A DNA stretch of 64,000 bases. Origin: Thermoactinomyces mirandus (GTDB taxonomy: Bacteria > Bacillota > Bacilli > Thermoactinomycetales > Thermoactinomycetaceae). The stretch lies in assembly GCF_013868055.1 (NCBI RefSeq), contig NZ_JACEOL010000006.1:1-64000 (forward strand), in the 5' to 3' direction. The notes beneath the pieces were generated by a model. It had not been told where the DNA came from and made no database searches. It worked only from the letters and a program-made list of their open reading frames with translations. Shown here one piece after another: positions 47,054-56,961 of this stretch; within the stretch, counting starts at the first letter, position 1, and each line of letters starts with the position of its first letter. The translations under genes and the position numbers were made by a program.

Positions 47054-48166
47054 CTAAACCTGGATAAAAGCAATCTTTTCCAGTTCGTCTACCAGCACCT
47101 CCGCCGCGTGCGGGCGCCCCAACCGGCTGGCCGCCTCACTCATCGCGTGGTGCTCCTCTTTGTTTTCAATCAGGCGCTTCACTTCACGCCACAGGTTTTC
47201 TGCGTTACATTCACTTTCAAGAAGCATTTTGGAAGCCCCTTGTTCTTCTAACCATCGCGCGTTTGCTTCCTGATGGTTATTTGTCACATACGGGGATGGA
47301 ATAAGAATAGAAGGTAAACCCAATGCTGTCAACTCTGCCAGTGTGGATGCTCCGGCACGTCCTACAAGCAGGTAAGTGGCGGACAGCACATCCGGCATAT
47401 TATAGATAAACGGTTTTACTTCCAAATTGGGAATCTCATCAGCTTGAATTTGTGAACGGATTTTTTCGTAATGCACTTCGCCGGTAACATAAACAAAATG
47501 CACTTCCGGCATTTTTTTCATTTCCGGGATCATTTGCAACACGGCTTCGTTGATCACCCTCGCGCCGCGGCTTCCGCCACAAAACAGAATAATCGGTTTA
47601 TGTGAATCCTTGATCCCCAACGATTTTCTCCCCAAGACCGCGTTTGCCTGAACCACTTCGGTCGCTCTGGGGTTTCCCGTAAACACGATGCGATTGGCAC
47701 GGCTCAGATATTTCTGCGACTCTTCCAGACTAATTGCAATCACATCGACAAAACGAGACAGGAATTTGGTGGTCAAGCCGAGCACAACATTTTGTTCATG
47801 AATCAGCGTGGGAATGCCCATCTGGTGTGCGGCATATACGGCAGGGCCGCTTACATAGCCCCCTGTGCCTACAACCACATTCGGTTTAAATTCCCGCAAA
47901 TACTGTTTTGATTTGCGGACTGCTTGTAAAAATTTGCGGATGGTCCTTACATTTTCCCAGGATACACTGCGTTTAAACCCTTGAATTTCCACCGTATAAA
48001 ACCGAATGTTTCCTTCTTTTGGAACAATGCGCGATTCCAGGCCATTTTCCGTGCCGATATAGGCAATTTCCACATCGGGAAATCTTTTCCGTACCGCCCG
48101 TGCAATTGCCAAAGCCGGATAGATATGGCCCCCGGTACCGCCACCAGACAACAAAATTCGTTTCAT
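47054..48166 (-). CDS. murG: Undecaprenyl-PP-MurNAc-pentapeptide GlcNAc transferase
   Basis: A 370-residue peripheral membrane GT-B glycosyltransferase that converts lipid I to lipid II. The G-loops SGGGTGGHIYPALA (8-21) and CGGSRGARVINE plus the C-terminal VGRAGASTLAEL donor-binding segment are visible. ATG 48166 is preceded by GGGGAGGAAACAGC; the 12 upstream codons overlap the spoVE end and are unlikely. It sits between spoVE and murB. Confidence 0.97.
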   Translation of the reverse strand: MKRILLSGGGTGGHIYPALAIARAVRKRFPDVEIAYIGTENGLESRIVPKEGNIRFYTVEIQGFKRSVSWENVRTIRKFLQAVRKSKQYLREFKPNVVVGTGGYVSGPAVYAAHQMGIPTLIHEQNVVLGLTTKFLSRFVDVIAISLEESQKYLSRANRIVFTGNPRATEVVQANAVLGRKSLGIKDSHKPIILFCGGSRGARVINEAVLQMIPEMKKMPEVHFVYVTGEVHYEKIRSQIQADEIPNLEVKPFIYNMPDVLSATYLLVGRAGASTLAELTALGLPSILIPSPYVTNNHQEANARWLEEQGASKMLLESECNAENLWREVKRLIENKEEHHAMSEAASRLGRPHAAEVLVDELEKIAFIQV

Positions 48167-48182
48167 GCTGTTTCCTCCCCGG

Positions 48183-49289
48183 TTAAACAGTTTTACGGAC
48201 AAATCTCGACAAATTCAACAAAATTCCTACTGCCACCAACGTCAAAGTCAGGGAAGAACCTCCATAACTCAAAAAAGGCAAGGTGATTCCCGTTACCGGA
48301 AACGCCCCTGAAACAACCCCGATATTGATTGCGGCCTGAATCATGATCATCGCTGTAATTCCTGCTGCCACCAGGCTGCAAAACATGTCCGGCACCCCGA
48401 TTGCCACACGAATCCCGCGCCACACGAGCACGACAAACAGGATAATAACGGCTGCCGCTCCCAAAAAGCCCAACTCTTCGGCCAGGATCGAAAAAACAAA
48501 GTCTGTGTGGGGCTCGGGCAGATAGAGATGCTTTTGTTTGCTCATTCCCAGCCCGAGTCCCATCAGACCTCCCGGACCAATCGCGTATAATGACTGAATC
48601 AGATGATATCCCGCACCAAGCGGGTCCTGCCAGGGATTAAAGAAAGCAACAATACGCTGGATCCGGTAGGGAGCCGCCAGAACCAGTCCGGCAAAACCGG
48701 CCATGCCGAGGAAAAGGAAAAAGGTAAGATGTTTCATTCTTGCTCCGGCGGCAAAAATCAGCACGATCCCCGTTCCCATCAGGACAGTTCCTGTCCCCAA
48801 ATCCGGTTGCAGCATAATGAGCCCAAAAGCAGCTCCCAATAAAACCAGTCCCGGCAAAAATCCCCGGGTAAAGCGCTGGATCTGGAAACCGGGATTGGAA
48901 AACATGCGTGCCAAAAAAGTGATCATCGCCAGTTTCATGAATTCCGAAGGCTGGATGCTGAAAGCCCCGATTCCCAGCCAGCTCCTCGCACCGTTGCGCA
49001 AAATCCCGACTCCCGGGATCAGGACGATCAATAATAAAATAAAGCATAAAATAAGGCCCGGTTTTGCCCATTTATGAAATTGGTCAGGATCTAACCGCAT
49101 GATCCAAAACATCAGGAAAACACCCAAAGCTGCAAACAATAACTGCCGCTTGGCAAAAAAGAAGGCATCACCATATTTGTGATATGCAAAAGAGGCACTT
49201 GCACTGTATACCATTAATACACCTATTGACAACAGCAGCATGATCGCGACGACAATCACAAAATCAGGCGTGTTATTCCTTGTTTTCAT
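48183..49289 (-). CDS. spoVE: SEDS glycosyltransferase SpoVE
   Basis: A 368-residue, ten-helix SEDS-family peptidoglycan polymerase, paired with SpoVD for cortex synthesis in sporulation. Conserved SEDS features: MVYSAS near helix 1, GARSWLGIGAFSIQPSEFMKLA, the catalytic-loop Asp in MLQPDLGTG, and C-terminal PFLSYGGSS. Position between murD and murG supports SpoVE rather than FtsW, but a dual role cannot be excluded because no other FtsW is in view. ATG 49289 has GAGGTG nine bases upstream; a GTG four codons earlier is weaker. Confidence 0.92.
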   Translation of the reverse strand: MKTRNNTPDFVIVVAIMLLLSIGVLMVYSASASFAYHKYGDAFFFAKRQLLFAALGVFLMFWIMRLDPDQFHKWAKPGLILCFILLLIVLIPGVGILRNGARSWLGIGAFSIQPSEFMKLAMITFLARMFSNPGFQIQRFTRGFLPGLVLLGAAFGLIMLQPDLGTGTVLMGTGIVLIFAAGARMKHLTFFLFLGMAGFAGLVLAAPYRIQRIVAFFNPWQDPLGAGYHLIQSLYAIGPGGLMGLGLGMSKQKHLYLPEPHTDFVFSILAEELGFLGAAAVIILFVVLVWRGIRVAIGVPDMFCSLVAAGITAMIMIQAAINIGVVSGAFPVTGITLPFLSYGGSSLTLTLVAVGILLNLSRFVRKTV

Positions 49290-49325
49290 GGGCGCTTTCA
49301 CCTCTTGAAAATATGGGCAAGCTTC

Positions 49326-50699
49326 CTATATTTGAAGATTATGCACCGTCTGCTTAAATATGCTTCCCCGCTCTTCAAAAGAGGTGTACTGATCCCAACT
49401 TGCACATGCCGGGGACAATAGCACCACATCTCCCGGCCCGGCCAGACGGGAGGCAATTTCTACGGCGCTTTTCAAATCATCCGCCGCATGGACTTCCTTC
49501 AGTTCCGCTTCCCGGCCCCGCTCAATCAAAATGTCCCTCGTTTGTCCATAGGCAATCATGGCCTTGACTCTCTTTCTGAAAACAGGGACCATCTCTTTAA
49601 AATCAATTCCCCGGTCAAGTCCGCCGCCGATCCAGATCACTGGCTCAGCAAACGACTCCAGGGCTTTGGTGGCGGCCTGCGGATTGGTCGCTTTGGAATC
49701 ATTGTAATAACGGACATCGTTTACGGCAGCCACATATTCCAGGCGATGTTCCACTCCGGGAAAATTTTTCAGCACTTCACAAATACCGGCAACATTTGCG
49801 CCAGCCACCAGGCTTAACGCGATTGCAGCCAGTACGTTTTCCAGGTTGAAATCACCGCGCAACGCGATTTCACTGACTGGAATAACAGGTTCTTCCCTGG
49901 AATCGGAATATTTTGCGATCACCGTTTCCTCACGAACGAAAACCCCTTTCGGGACTTCCTGTAACCGGCTGAACCACCAGATATCGCTTTGAATCTGTTC
50001 CGCAGCCTGGCGGCAATAAGGATGATCCAGATTCAGCACGGCCACTTCTTCGGCGGTCTGGTTTTGAAACAGCTTCAGTTTTGAGGAAAAATAATCCTCC
50101 ATATCCTGATGATAATCCAGGTGTGCCGGGTAAATATTCAATAACGACGCTGCCTTCGGTTTGAAGCAGCGGGTTCCTTTTAACTGGAAACTGCTCAATT
50201 CGGCCACCAGCCACTCATCTTCCGTACTGTCCTTTACCACGTCTGCCAGTGCCTGTCCGATATTTCCGGCGACCTTGTTTTTTACACCGCTTTTGCTCAG
50301 CATTTCCCCCACCAGCGTCGTGGTAGTCGTCTTGCCGTTTGACCCGGTGATGCCGATGATCGGCGCTTCTGACAGGGCCCCGGCAATTTCCACTTCGGTG
50401 ATGACAGGAATTCCTTTTTTGATTGCCTGAACAATCGGCTTCGCATGATAAGGAATTCCCGGATTTTTAACGAGCAGATCCACCTCATCACTGACCAGAT
50501 CGTCAGGATGGCCCCCGCAAAGAACCGGAATTCCCAGCATCTCCAGTTCATCTGCTTCCGGGCACTGTTCCCTTGGCTTACAATCATTGACCAGCACTTT
50601 GGCCTCTAATTCGTTTAACAGTTTGGCTACGGCCACTCCGCTGCGGGCCAGTCCCAATACGATCACGTAACGGCCTGCCCATTCGCTTGTCTTTTTCAT
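49326..50699 (-). CDS. murD: UDP-MurNAc-L-alanine:D-glutamate ligase
   Basis: A 457-residue ATP-dependent Mur ligase adding D-Glu to UDP-MurNAc-L-Ala. The N-terminal Rossmann-like domain ([15 protein letters not shown]), the P-loop [12 protein letters not shown] (about 117-128), the carbamylated-lysine region and the C-terminal domain beginning EHRLEYV, with DSKATNP, are all visible. It overlaps mraY by four bases (ATGA), indicating coupled translation; GGAG lies 11 bases upstream. Confidence 0.97.
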   Translation of the reverse strand: MKKTSEWAGRYVIVLGLARSGVAVAKLLNELEAKVLVNDCKPREQCPEADELEMLGIPVLCGGHPDDLVSDEVDLLVKNPGIPYHAKPIVQAIKKGIPVITEVEIAGALSEAPIIGITGSNGKTTTTTLVGEMLSKSGVKNKVAGNIGQALADVVKDSTEDEWLVAELSSFQLKGTRCFKPKAASLLNIYPAHLDYHQDMEDYFSSKLKLFQNQTAEEVAVLNLDHPYCRQAAEQIQSDIWWFSRLQEVPKGVFVREETVIAKYSDSREEPVIPVSEIALRGDFNLENVLAAIALSLVAGANVAGICEVLKNFPGVEHRLEYVAAVNDVRYYNDSKATNPQAATKALESFAEPVIWIGGGLDRGIDFKEMVPVFRKRVKAMIAYGQTRDILIERGREAELKEVHAADDLKSAVEIASRLAGPGDVVLLSPACASWDQYTSFEERGSIFKQTVHNLQI

Positions 50700-51718
50700 C
50701 TAAGCCACATCTCCATTAATACACCGATAATTGCAAACAGGAATCCAAAAAACCAGAAAGTCGTGACAACACGCCATTCGGACCAGCCGCACAATTCAAA
50801 GTGATGGTGCAAGGGACTCATCCGGAATACCCGCTTGCCACGGATTTTAAAGGAAGTTACCTGAATCATGACAGACAATGTTTCAATGACAAAAATACCA
50901 CCAATAATCGGTAATAATAATTCCGTTTTTGTAATGACTGCCAAGGCGGCAATTCCTCCGCCCAAGGCAAGTGATCCTGTGTCACCCATAAATACTTTGG
51001 CCGGATTGGCGTTAAAGACCAGAAATCCCAACAGGGCTCCTACAACGGCAACCGAAAAAATAGTAACAGTCGGGTTGCTTTGCAAAATCCCGATAATGGC
51101 ATAGGCGCCATATGCGCTAACCGCTGTTCCGGACAACAATCCGTCCAGACCGTCCGTCAGGTTGACGGCGTTGGAAGCGCCGATCATCATCAGGAGAAGA
51201 AGCGGAAGGTACAGCCAGTTGAGTTGAATCGTCAAATCGGTAAACGGTATATCCAGGCTGAAAATATAGTTGTTTGGTTTTCCGGTCCGTACAACGAGCA
51301 GAACCCAGAAAAGGACCAGACCGATAAACAGCTGCCCCAACAGCTTTTGATTTGCCGTCAGTCCGAGGTTGCGTTTCATTACCACTTTGATATAGTCATC
51401 CAAAAAGCCGAGAATCCCGTATCCCAGTGTTGCAAAGACCAAAAAGAACAGGTCGGCGTTTATGATCCGGTCATTATTATTGAGCAATGTCAGGCTGCTA
51501 AGCGGAACAGCAGTCAAGACAATCGCCGTAAGTATGATGACTCCGCCCATCGTCGGAGTTCCCGCTTTTTTCAGATGGGCCTGCGGTCCTTCCTGACGAA
51601 TGCTCTGGCCAAATTTCAGGCGCCTCAGAACCGGAATCACCATCGGTCCGAGTATTACGGCTATACCAAAAGCTACAGCAAGTGGAATTAATATGAATCG
51701 AAGTTCTAGATTCCCCAT
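50696..51718 (-). CDS. mraY: Phospho-MurNAc-pentapeptide transferase
   Basis: A 340-residue, ten-helix enzyme attaching phospho-MurNAc-pentapeptide to undecaprenyl phosphate (lipid I). Catalytic aspartates appear in GFLDDYIK, in NLTDGLDGL and in [12 protein letters not shown]; the HHHFE motif is near the C-terminus. It is longer than some family members because of a cytosolic GTPTMGG loop region and a full N-terminal helix. ATG 51718 follows AAGGGAAGAACT. Order murF-mraY-murD is as in other Bacillales. Confidence 0.97.
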   Translation of the reverse strand: MGNLELRFILIPLAVAFGIAVILGPMVIPVLRRLKFGQSIRQEGPQAHLKKAGTPTMGGVIILTAIVLTAVPLSSLTLLNNNDRIINADLFFLVFATLGYGILGFLDDYIKVVMKRNLGLTANQKLLGQLFIGLVLFWVLLVVRTGKPNNYIFSLDIPFTDLTIQLNWLYLPLLLLMMIGASNAVNLTDGLDGLLSGTAVSAYGAYAIIGILQSNPTVTIFSVAVVGALLGFLVFNANPAKVFMGDTGSLALGGGIAALAVITKTELLLPIIGGIFVIETLSVMIQVTSFKIRGKRVFRMSPLHHHFELCGWSEWRVVTTFWFFGFLFAIIGVLMEMWLR

Positions 51719-51728
51719 AGTTCTTCCC

Positions 51729-53114
51729 TTACGCTCCTTCGGTCATTTTATTTACGATTTGGTCCAGTTGAGCTGCGCGTGAAGCTTTGACTAAGAGGAC
51801 AGACTTTTGATTGCCTTCCTTGGTCAAACTATTTACGGCATCGTCCAGCGTATGGAAATGAACGAGGGTCTGGGCAGAATTTTTCGCTTCCACAGCACCT
51901 TCATAAATCCAACGACCTCGTTCGCCAATCGTATATAAACGGTTTATGCCTTTTTTCATCGCATAAACCCCTATTTCTCTATGATAACTTTCCTCTTGTT
52001 CGCCAATTTCGAGAATGTCACCCAACAGGGCCCATTTCTCACGCTCCGGTTCGATCTCTGCAAGCAGGTCCAGGGCAGCTCTCATGGATGTGGGGCTTGC
52101 ATTATAAGCATCATTAATGATCAGCATGCCATTTTTGGCCTTTTTCAACTCGAGCCGCATACCTGTCAGGTTCGCGTTGGCCAGGCCAGAAGCGATTTCC
52201 TGTTCGGTTAATGAAAAATGGCGGGCAACTTCCACGGCATATAACGCATTTTTTATATTGTGCCTGCCCAATAACGGCAGGGTAAACCAGGTTCCTTTTT
52301 TGCGGGACCGAAAAACGATTCCCCTGGTTCCCATTACTTCAGCCTGTTCAGGGGCATCATCTGCGTCTTCCAGCCAGCCCACCCTGATTTGCGACCTGGT
52401 TTCATCCCTTAAATATAGTCGAAGCAATGGTTCATCTCCGTCAAAGATGATGGTGCCGTCAGAAGAAAGCCCTTCTCTTATTTCCAATTTGGCGCGCGCA
52501 ATTCCTTCCCGGCTGCCCAAATGTTCAATATGCGATTCGCCAATATTGGTGATCACGGCTACGTCAGGACGGGCAATTTTGGAAAGGACGGCAATTTCGC
52601 CTGAATGGTTCATGCCCATTTCCACGACAGCCAGATCCGTTTGCTCCGGCATCGACAGCAAGGTTAACGGGACACCGATGTGGTTGTTCAGGTTTCCCTT
52701 CGTTTTATGCACGGAGTACCTTTCGGACAGCACCGAGGCGACCAGATCTTTGGTCGTGGTTTTCCCGTTACTTCCAGTCACAGCAATCACTTTCACCCTG
52801 CTCTCGGCACGATAGCCTGCAGCCAGTTGCTGCAATGCCTTGAGAGGATCGTTCACAACAATAAACGGAATGTCGGGTGATTCCGGTAAAGGCCGGCCTT
52901 TTTTCCACAAGGCAGCCGCTGCTCCCCGCTCCACCGCCTGGCCGATAAACTGATGCCCGTCAAAATGTTCGCCGGTCAAGGGAATATACAGCTGGTTGGG
53001 ACAAAGTGTCCGGGTATCGGTCGATACTCCCTTCACCAGACGGAAAATATCAACAGGGCTTCCAAACCATTCTCCATCGGTTGTTTTCAAAATCCAGTTA
53101 CATGTGCGTTCCAT
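51729..53114 (-). CDS. murF: UDP-MurNAc-tripeptide D-alanyl-D-alanine ligase
   Basis: A 461-residue Mur ligase that adds D-Ala-D-Ala to complete the pentapeptide. P-loop [14 protein letters not shown] (about 110-123), [10 protein letters not shown], and the C-terminal [15 protein letters not shown] are characteristic of MurF. ATG 53114 has GAGGG eight bases upstream; the GTG 53129 that overlaps the murE stop is less likely. In B. subtilis murF lies elsewhere; here it is in the cluster between murE and mraY. Confidence 0.96.
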   Translation of the reverse strand: MERTCNWILKTTDGEWFGSPVDIFRLVKGVSTDTRTLCPNQLYIPLTGEHFDGHQFIGQAVERGAAAALWKKGRPLPESPDIPFIVVNDPLKALQQLAAGYRAESRVKVIAVTGSNGKTTTKDLVASVLSERYSVHKTKGNLNNHIGVPLTLLSMPEQTDLAVVEMGMNHSGEIAVLSKIARPDVAVITNIGESHIEHLGSREGIARAKLEIREGLSSDGTIIFDGDEPLLRLYLRDETRSQIRVGWLEDADDAPEQAEVMGTRGIVFRSRKKGTWFTLPLLGRHNIKNALYAVEVARHFSLTEQEIASGLANANLTGMRLELKKAKNGMLIINDAYNASPTSMRAALDLLAEIEPEREKWALLGDILEIGEQEESYHREIGVYAMKKGINRLYTIGERGRWIYEGAVEAKNSAQTLVHFHTLDDAVNSLTKEGNQKSVLLVKASRAAQLDQIVNKMTEGA

Positions 53115-53125
53115 CTCATTAACCC

Positions 53126-54613
53126 TCACTTTGCCAGGCGTGATACAATAGCATCCCGGGCCACCTCACGGTCATCAAAATGATGTCGGACTCCATTGAT
53201 CTCCTGGTAGGTTTCATGACCCTTGCCTGCAATCAGGATCACGTCTTCCGGTTCTGCTTTTCTGACTGCCTCATGAATTGCCTGGCGGCGGTCGCTGATG
53301 ACGGCATAACGTTCCTTGGGACAGGACTGAACTCCAGTCAGCATATCATCCAGAATCGCTATTGGATCTTCGGTACGCGGGTTATCTGATGTAAATATGG
53401 CATAATCACTGTATTTTACCGCAATATCTGCCATAATCGGCCGTTTGCTCCGATCCCGATCACCCCCGCATCCGACCAGGCAAAGAACGCGTCCCCTGGC
53501 AAATTCACGAATCGTTGCAAGAACGTTTTCCAAACTGTCCGGGGTGTGCGCATAGTCGACAAGAACAGAGAAGGACTGTCCCAGATCCACCGGTTCAAAT
53601 CGTCCGGTAACCCCCTTGATTCCGGAAAGTCCGGACCGAATCTGCTGAAGATCCATTCCTTCCACAAGAGCTACAGAAACAGCAGCCAGGACGTTATATA
53701 CATTGAACTTTCCAACCAGCTTTAACCGGACCGGCACTTCTCCCCGATACGTCTTCAGCGTAAAGGAAGTCCCGGAGGAGAAAAATCGGATATTTTCAGC
53801 CCTCACATCTGCGGGTTGATCGATCCCATATGTTAAAACCTGGGCAGCAGTCCGGTTCATGAAATAGCGGGATGCTTCATCATCAGCATTAAAAATGGCA
53901 ACCGGATTGTTTTCCAACTGCCCGGAATAGGCGTTTCCCAACTGGCTGAAAAGCAGGCTTTTTGCCTCCCTGTATTTTTCCATCGTACCATGATAATCCA
54001 GATGATCCTGTGTCAAATTGGTAAAAACACCAATATGAAATTGACAGCCTCTGGTCCTGCCCATGTCCAGGGCATGGGAAGAAACCTCAATGACTGAATA
54101 CTCACAACCCTCATCCCGCATCATACGAAATGTTTTTTGCAATTCAACCGCTTCGGGTGTCGTATTTTTGGCCGGGAGTGTTTTCCCTCTGATCTTTGTC
54201 TGGATCGTGCCGATGACACCGGTTGATACACCTTTGTGCCGGAGAAGTTGTTCAATCAGATAAGTAGTGGTTGTCTTTCCATTTGTTCCTGTTACACCAA
54301 TCAATTTTAACTCTTTCGTCGGATATCCGTAAAATTTTGCCGCTACCACTGCCATGGCTCTGCGCGTATCGGGAACCTGAATTACGGGAACTTCCGGCAA
54401 AGCCACCGATTCTTCCACCATTACCGCAGCGGCACCACCCGCCACGGCCTGTTCAACAAAACGGTGGGCATCCACCTTTGTCCCTCTGAGTGCAATAAAC
54501 AGGTCTCCTCGCTGAACCTGACGGGAATCCAGTTGAATCCCTTTTATTTCAGTTGTCAAATCCCCTGTTGCCTTGTGCAACAATAGTGGCTGGATTAACT
54601 CGCGTACTTGCAT
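53126..54613 (-). CDS. murE: UDP-MurNAc-tripeptide synthetase, meso-diaminopimelate type
   Basis: A 495-residue Mur ligase adding the third stem-peptide residue. P-loop GVTGTNGKTTTTYL (about 108-121) and TPEAVELQ are present. The motif TSDNPRTEDP (DNPR) is the meso-diaminopimelate selectivity signature, so the wall is A1gamma-type, in line with dapF in this window. ATG with GGAGG six bases before. A promoter GTGACA-17-TAAAAT lies about 80 bp upstream with a hairpin between. Confidence 0.96.
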   Translation of the reverse strand: MQVRELIQPLLLHKATGDLTTEIKGIQLDSRQVQRGDLFIALRGTKVDAHRFVEQAVAGGAAAVMVEESVALPEVPVIQVPDTRRAMAVVAAKFYGYPTKELKLIGVTGTNGKTTTTYLIEQLLRHKGVSTGVIGTIQTKIRGKTLPAKNTTPEAVELQKTFRMMRDEGCEYSVIEVSSHALDMGRTRGCQFHIGVFTNLTQDHLDYHGTMEKYREAKSLLFSQLGNAYSGQLENNPVAIFNADDEASRYFMNRTAAQVLTYGIDQPADVRAENIRFFSSGTSFTLKTYRGEVPVRLKLVGKFNVYNVLAAVSVALVEGMDLQQIRSGLSGIKGVTGRFEPVDLGQSFSVLVDYAHTPDSLENVLATIREFARGRVLCLVGCGGDRDRSKRPIMADIAVKYSDYAIFTSDNPRTEDPIAILDDMLTGVQSCPKERYAVISDRRQAIHEAVRKAEPEDVILIAGKGHETYQEINGVRHHFDDREVARDAIVSRLAK

Positions 54614-54645
54614 GTTCTTCCTCCTTTTTTAGACGGAAAGACAAC

Positions 54646-54671
54646 AGAAAAAGCCAGGGGATATTCCTGGC
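54646..54671 (-). terminator. Hairpin terminator in the murE leader
   Basis: GCCAGG/CCTGGC (54653-54671) followed on the minus strand by TTTTTCT. It lies 235 bp downstream of spoVD but also downstream of the murE promoter, so it either ends spoVD read-through or acts as an attenuator for murE. Confidence 0.6.
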
Positions 54672-54691
54672 ATAGTTTATTCACATACCCT

Positions 54692-54720
54692 ATTTTAATC
54701 TCCTTTCTATCATTTGTCAC
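54692..54720 (-). promoter_or_regulatory. Candidate sigma-A promoter for murE
   Basis: GTGACA and TAAAAT (each 5 of 6 to consensus) with a 17-bp spacer on the minus strand. The expected start site is near 54685, leaving a leader of about 70 bases containing the hairpin at 54653-54671. Confidence 0.55.
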
Positions 54721-54813
54721 TTGTCAGAAAAAGCATGCACTTTTCATGCCGCCAACGGGCAGGATTTCGCAAGTATAAGGAGAGAGGTATGAACGGCTGA
54801 ATATCCATTTACC

Positions 54814-54843
54814 TGTTTGCATTTTGTTTGCAAATTGTTTGCA
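54814..54843. repeat. Three phased direct repeats TGTTTGCA
   Basis: TGTTTGCA occurs at 54814-54821, 54825-54832 and 54836-54843, exactly 11 bp apart and so on one face of the helix. It lies about 95 bp upstream of the murE promoter -35, in the spoVD-murE gap, and looks like an operator. The binding protein is unknown. Confidence 0.6.
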
Positions 54844-54906
54844 ATTAAAATCATGAAAATGTCTGGTCCAAAAGGAAGATGCTTCCTCAAAGGTTTCAGG
54901 AACGTT

Positions 54907-56820
54907 TCAGTTCCCCAGATAAATTTTGATCATCGTCCCCTTTTTGACCCGTTGCCCCGGCTTTGGCATCTGGTCAATCACTTTTTCCCCTTTGCCGTAA
55001 ACTTTCAGAGGAAAAGAGTACAGGCTGGAGCGGATCTGGTCAATATCCTGATTGATCAGGTTGGGCGTGGCAACAATCGGGGTAACCGTCGGATTGTTTT
55101 CCGGAGGAATCTGTTTCTGGCGCTTGGGCACTTTCAGATAGCGCAAGCTGTCATCCAGGATATTTCCCACAATCGGGGCGGCGACAACACCTCCGAATTG
55201 AATCCCTTTAGGATTATCGAGTGCTACATATACTACCAGCTGCGGATCATCGGCAGGAGCAAACCCTACAAAAGAGACAATGTGATTGTTTTTCATATAT
55301 CTGCCGTCCGGCCCCACCTTTTGCGCTGTTCCCGTTTTTCCCCCCACGCGGTAGCCATCAATAAACGCTTTTCTTCCTGTTCCTTTCGCAACGACACTTT
55401 CCAGGGCATGGCGAACTTTTTGCGAGGTTTCTTCGGAGATGACGCGCCTTTTCATCCGGGGTTCGATCTTTTGTACCGTTTCTCCGCTTTCCGGATCAAT
55501 CCACGCTTTTGCCAGATGTGGTGTCATCAGTTTGCCGCCGTTAATCGCCGCAGATACCGCCGCAATCTGCTGAATGGGCGTGACCGAAACCCCCTGTCCA
55601 AATGCTGTCGTAGCCAGTTCCACCGGCCCTACCCGGCTTTCCTTGAATAAAATCCCTCTCGCTTCACCATTTAAATCAATCCCTGTTTTTTGTCCAAAAC
55701 CAAACTTTTTAATATAGGAGAACAGCGTTTCTTTTCCCAGCCGCTGGCCTAATGTGACAAATCCCGGGTTGCACGAGTTTTCCACAACCTCCAGGAAACT
55801 CTGGTGTCCATGTCCTCCGGCTTTCCAACAGCGCAGCCTGGCTCCGCTCACCATGATGTACCCCGGATCATGAAAATAGTCGTTCAAATTCACCTTGTTT
55901 TCTTCCAGGGCAGCGGCCAGCGTAATAATTTTGAAGGTTGAGCCAGGTTCATACGTTTTCCAAATAGGCAAATTTCGGTTATAAATCAAGGGATCGGTCA
56001 TGCGGTATTGATCCGGTCGAAACGTCGGGCGGGTGCTCATTCCCAATATTTCTCCAGTACCTGGATCCATGGCAATCGCCAAAGCGTTTTCCGGCTGGTA
56101 CCGGGCCGTGGCCTGGTCCAATTCCCGCTCCAGCACGGATTGGATGTGGTAATCGAGGGTCAACATCAGATCCAGCCCATCTTTCGGGGGAACAAACCGG
56201 TCCACGCCGCCCGGCAATTTTTCTCCGCTGGCGGTGGCGCTGAAGGAAACATACCCCTTTTCTCCCTTTAACTTCTCATCATAGATGAGTTCCAAACCGG
56301 CCAGACCCTGGTTGTCAATTCCTGTAAATCCCAGCACATGCGCAGCCAGACTGCCGTTGGGATAATTTCGCTTGCTGTCCTCAGTGACTGCGATTCCCGG
56401 CAATCGCAATCCCTGAATCTGCCTGGCTTTCTCTTCTGAAATTTTCCTCCCCCATGGATGAAGGCGTACAATCAATTGCCGCTCGGTTATTTTTTCATAG
56501 ATTTTCTGTTCCGGAGCCTGGAGAATGCGGGCCAGTTTCTTTGCCGTTCCGGCCGGGTCCTTGATTTGGGCGGGAATCGCCATTACGGAAGGAGAACTGA
56601 TATTGTAAGCCAGATTTTTGTGGTTGCGATCCAGAATTTTTCCCCTTTTGGCTTCAAACGGAATATTCCGGTTCCACAATTCTTTCGCTTTTTCAGCCAA
56701 ATCGCCGCCTGCGATCAACTGAACATAGGCCAGGCGTCCCATGAGAGCGATCAGTACAAACAATGCAATCAGAAACAGTGAAAACAGTCTTTTCCTGACT
56801 TGGATCTGTTGGCCGCGCAT
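54907..56820 (-). CDS. spoVD: SpoVD, sporulation class B penicillin-binding protein
   Basis: A 637-residue monofunctional transpeptidase for cortex synthesis, working with SpoVE. One N-terminal membrane helix (12-33), a dimerisation domain, and a transpeptidase domain with the nucleophile Ser294 in GSTFK, SCN in VENSCNP and KTGT in VGGKTGTAQK. A single C-terminal PASTA domain (about 575-637, beginning TPIVATPNLIN) separates SpoVD from PBP2B next to it. ATG follows GGGAGGAAATGGAAA. A sigma-E-like promoter is just upstream, consistent with mother-cell expression. Confidence 0.94.
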   Translation of the reverse strand: MRGQQIQVRKRLFSLFLIALFVLIALMGRLAYVQLIAGGDLAEKAKELWNRNIPFEAKRGKILDRNHKNLAYNISSPSVMAIPAQIKDPAGTAKKLARILQAPEQKIYEKITERQLIVRLHPWGRKISEEKARQIQGLRLPGIAVTEDSKRNYPNGSLAAHVLGFTGIDNQGLAGLELIYDEKLKGEKGYVSFSATASGEKLPGGVDRFVPPKDGLDLMLTLDYHIQSVLERELDQATARYQPENALAIAMDPGTGEILGMSTRPTFRPDQYRMTDPLIYNRNLPIWKTYEPGSTFKIITLAAALEENKVNLNDYFHDPGYIMVSGARLRCWKAGGHGHQSFLEVVENSCNPGFVTLGQRLGKETLFSYIKKFGFGQKTGIDLNGEARGILFKESRVGPVELATTAFGQGVSVTPIQQIAAVSAAINGGKLMTPHLAKAWIDPESGETVQKIEPRMKRRVISEETSQKVRHALESVVAKGTGRKAFIDGYRVGGKTGTAQKVGPDGRYMKNNHIVSFVGFAPADDPQLVVYVALDNPKGIQFGGVVAAPIVGNILDDSLRYLKVPKRQKQIPPENNPTVTPIVATPNLINQDIDQIRSSLYSFPLKVYGKGEKVIDQMPKPGQRVKKGTMIKIYLGN

Positions 56821-56854
56821 TTTCCATTTCCTCCCATCAGGTCTCTTACTTTAG

Positions 56855-56884
56855 AAATTATGATTGAGAGATTCAAAAAATGAC
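56855..56884 (-). promoter_or_regulatory. Candidate sigma-E promoter for spoVD
   Basis: GTCATTTT and CATAATTT with a 14-bp spacer on the minus strand resemble the sigma-E consensus (TCATATT, 13-15 bp, CATAnnnT). It lies about 35 bp upstream of the spoVD start and after the pbpB terminator. Confidence 0.45.
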
Positions 56885-56918
56885 ACGGCCCGTCCGGTAA
56901 CCATAACCCGGGTCCATA

Positions 56919-56950
56919 TAAAAAAACTGACCCGTTTTGTTCCAGGTCAG
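56919..56950 (-). terminator. pbpB terminator
   Basis: CTGACC/GGTCAG (56927-56950) with a 12-base loop followed by TTTTTTTA on the minus strand, 12 bases after the pbpB stop. It separates vegetative pbpB from sporulation-specific spoVD. Confidence 0.75.
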
Positions 56951-56961
56951 GCGCTCTCGCT

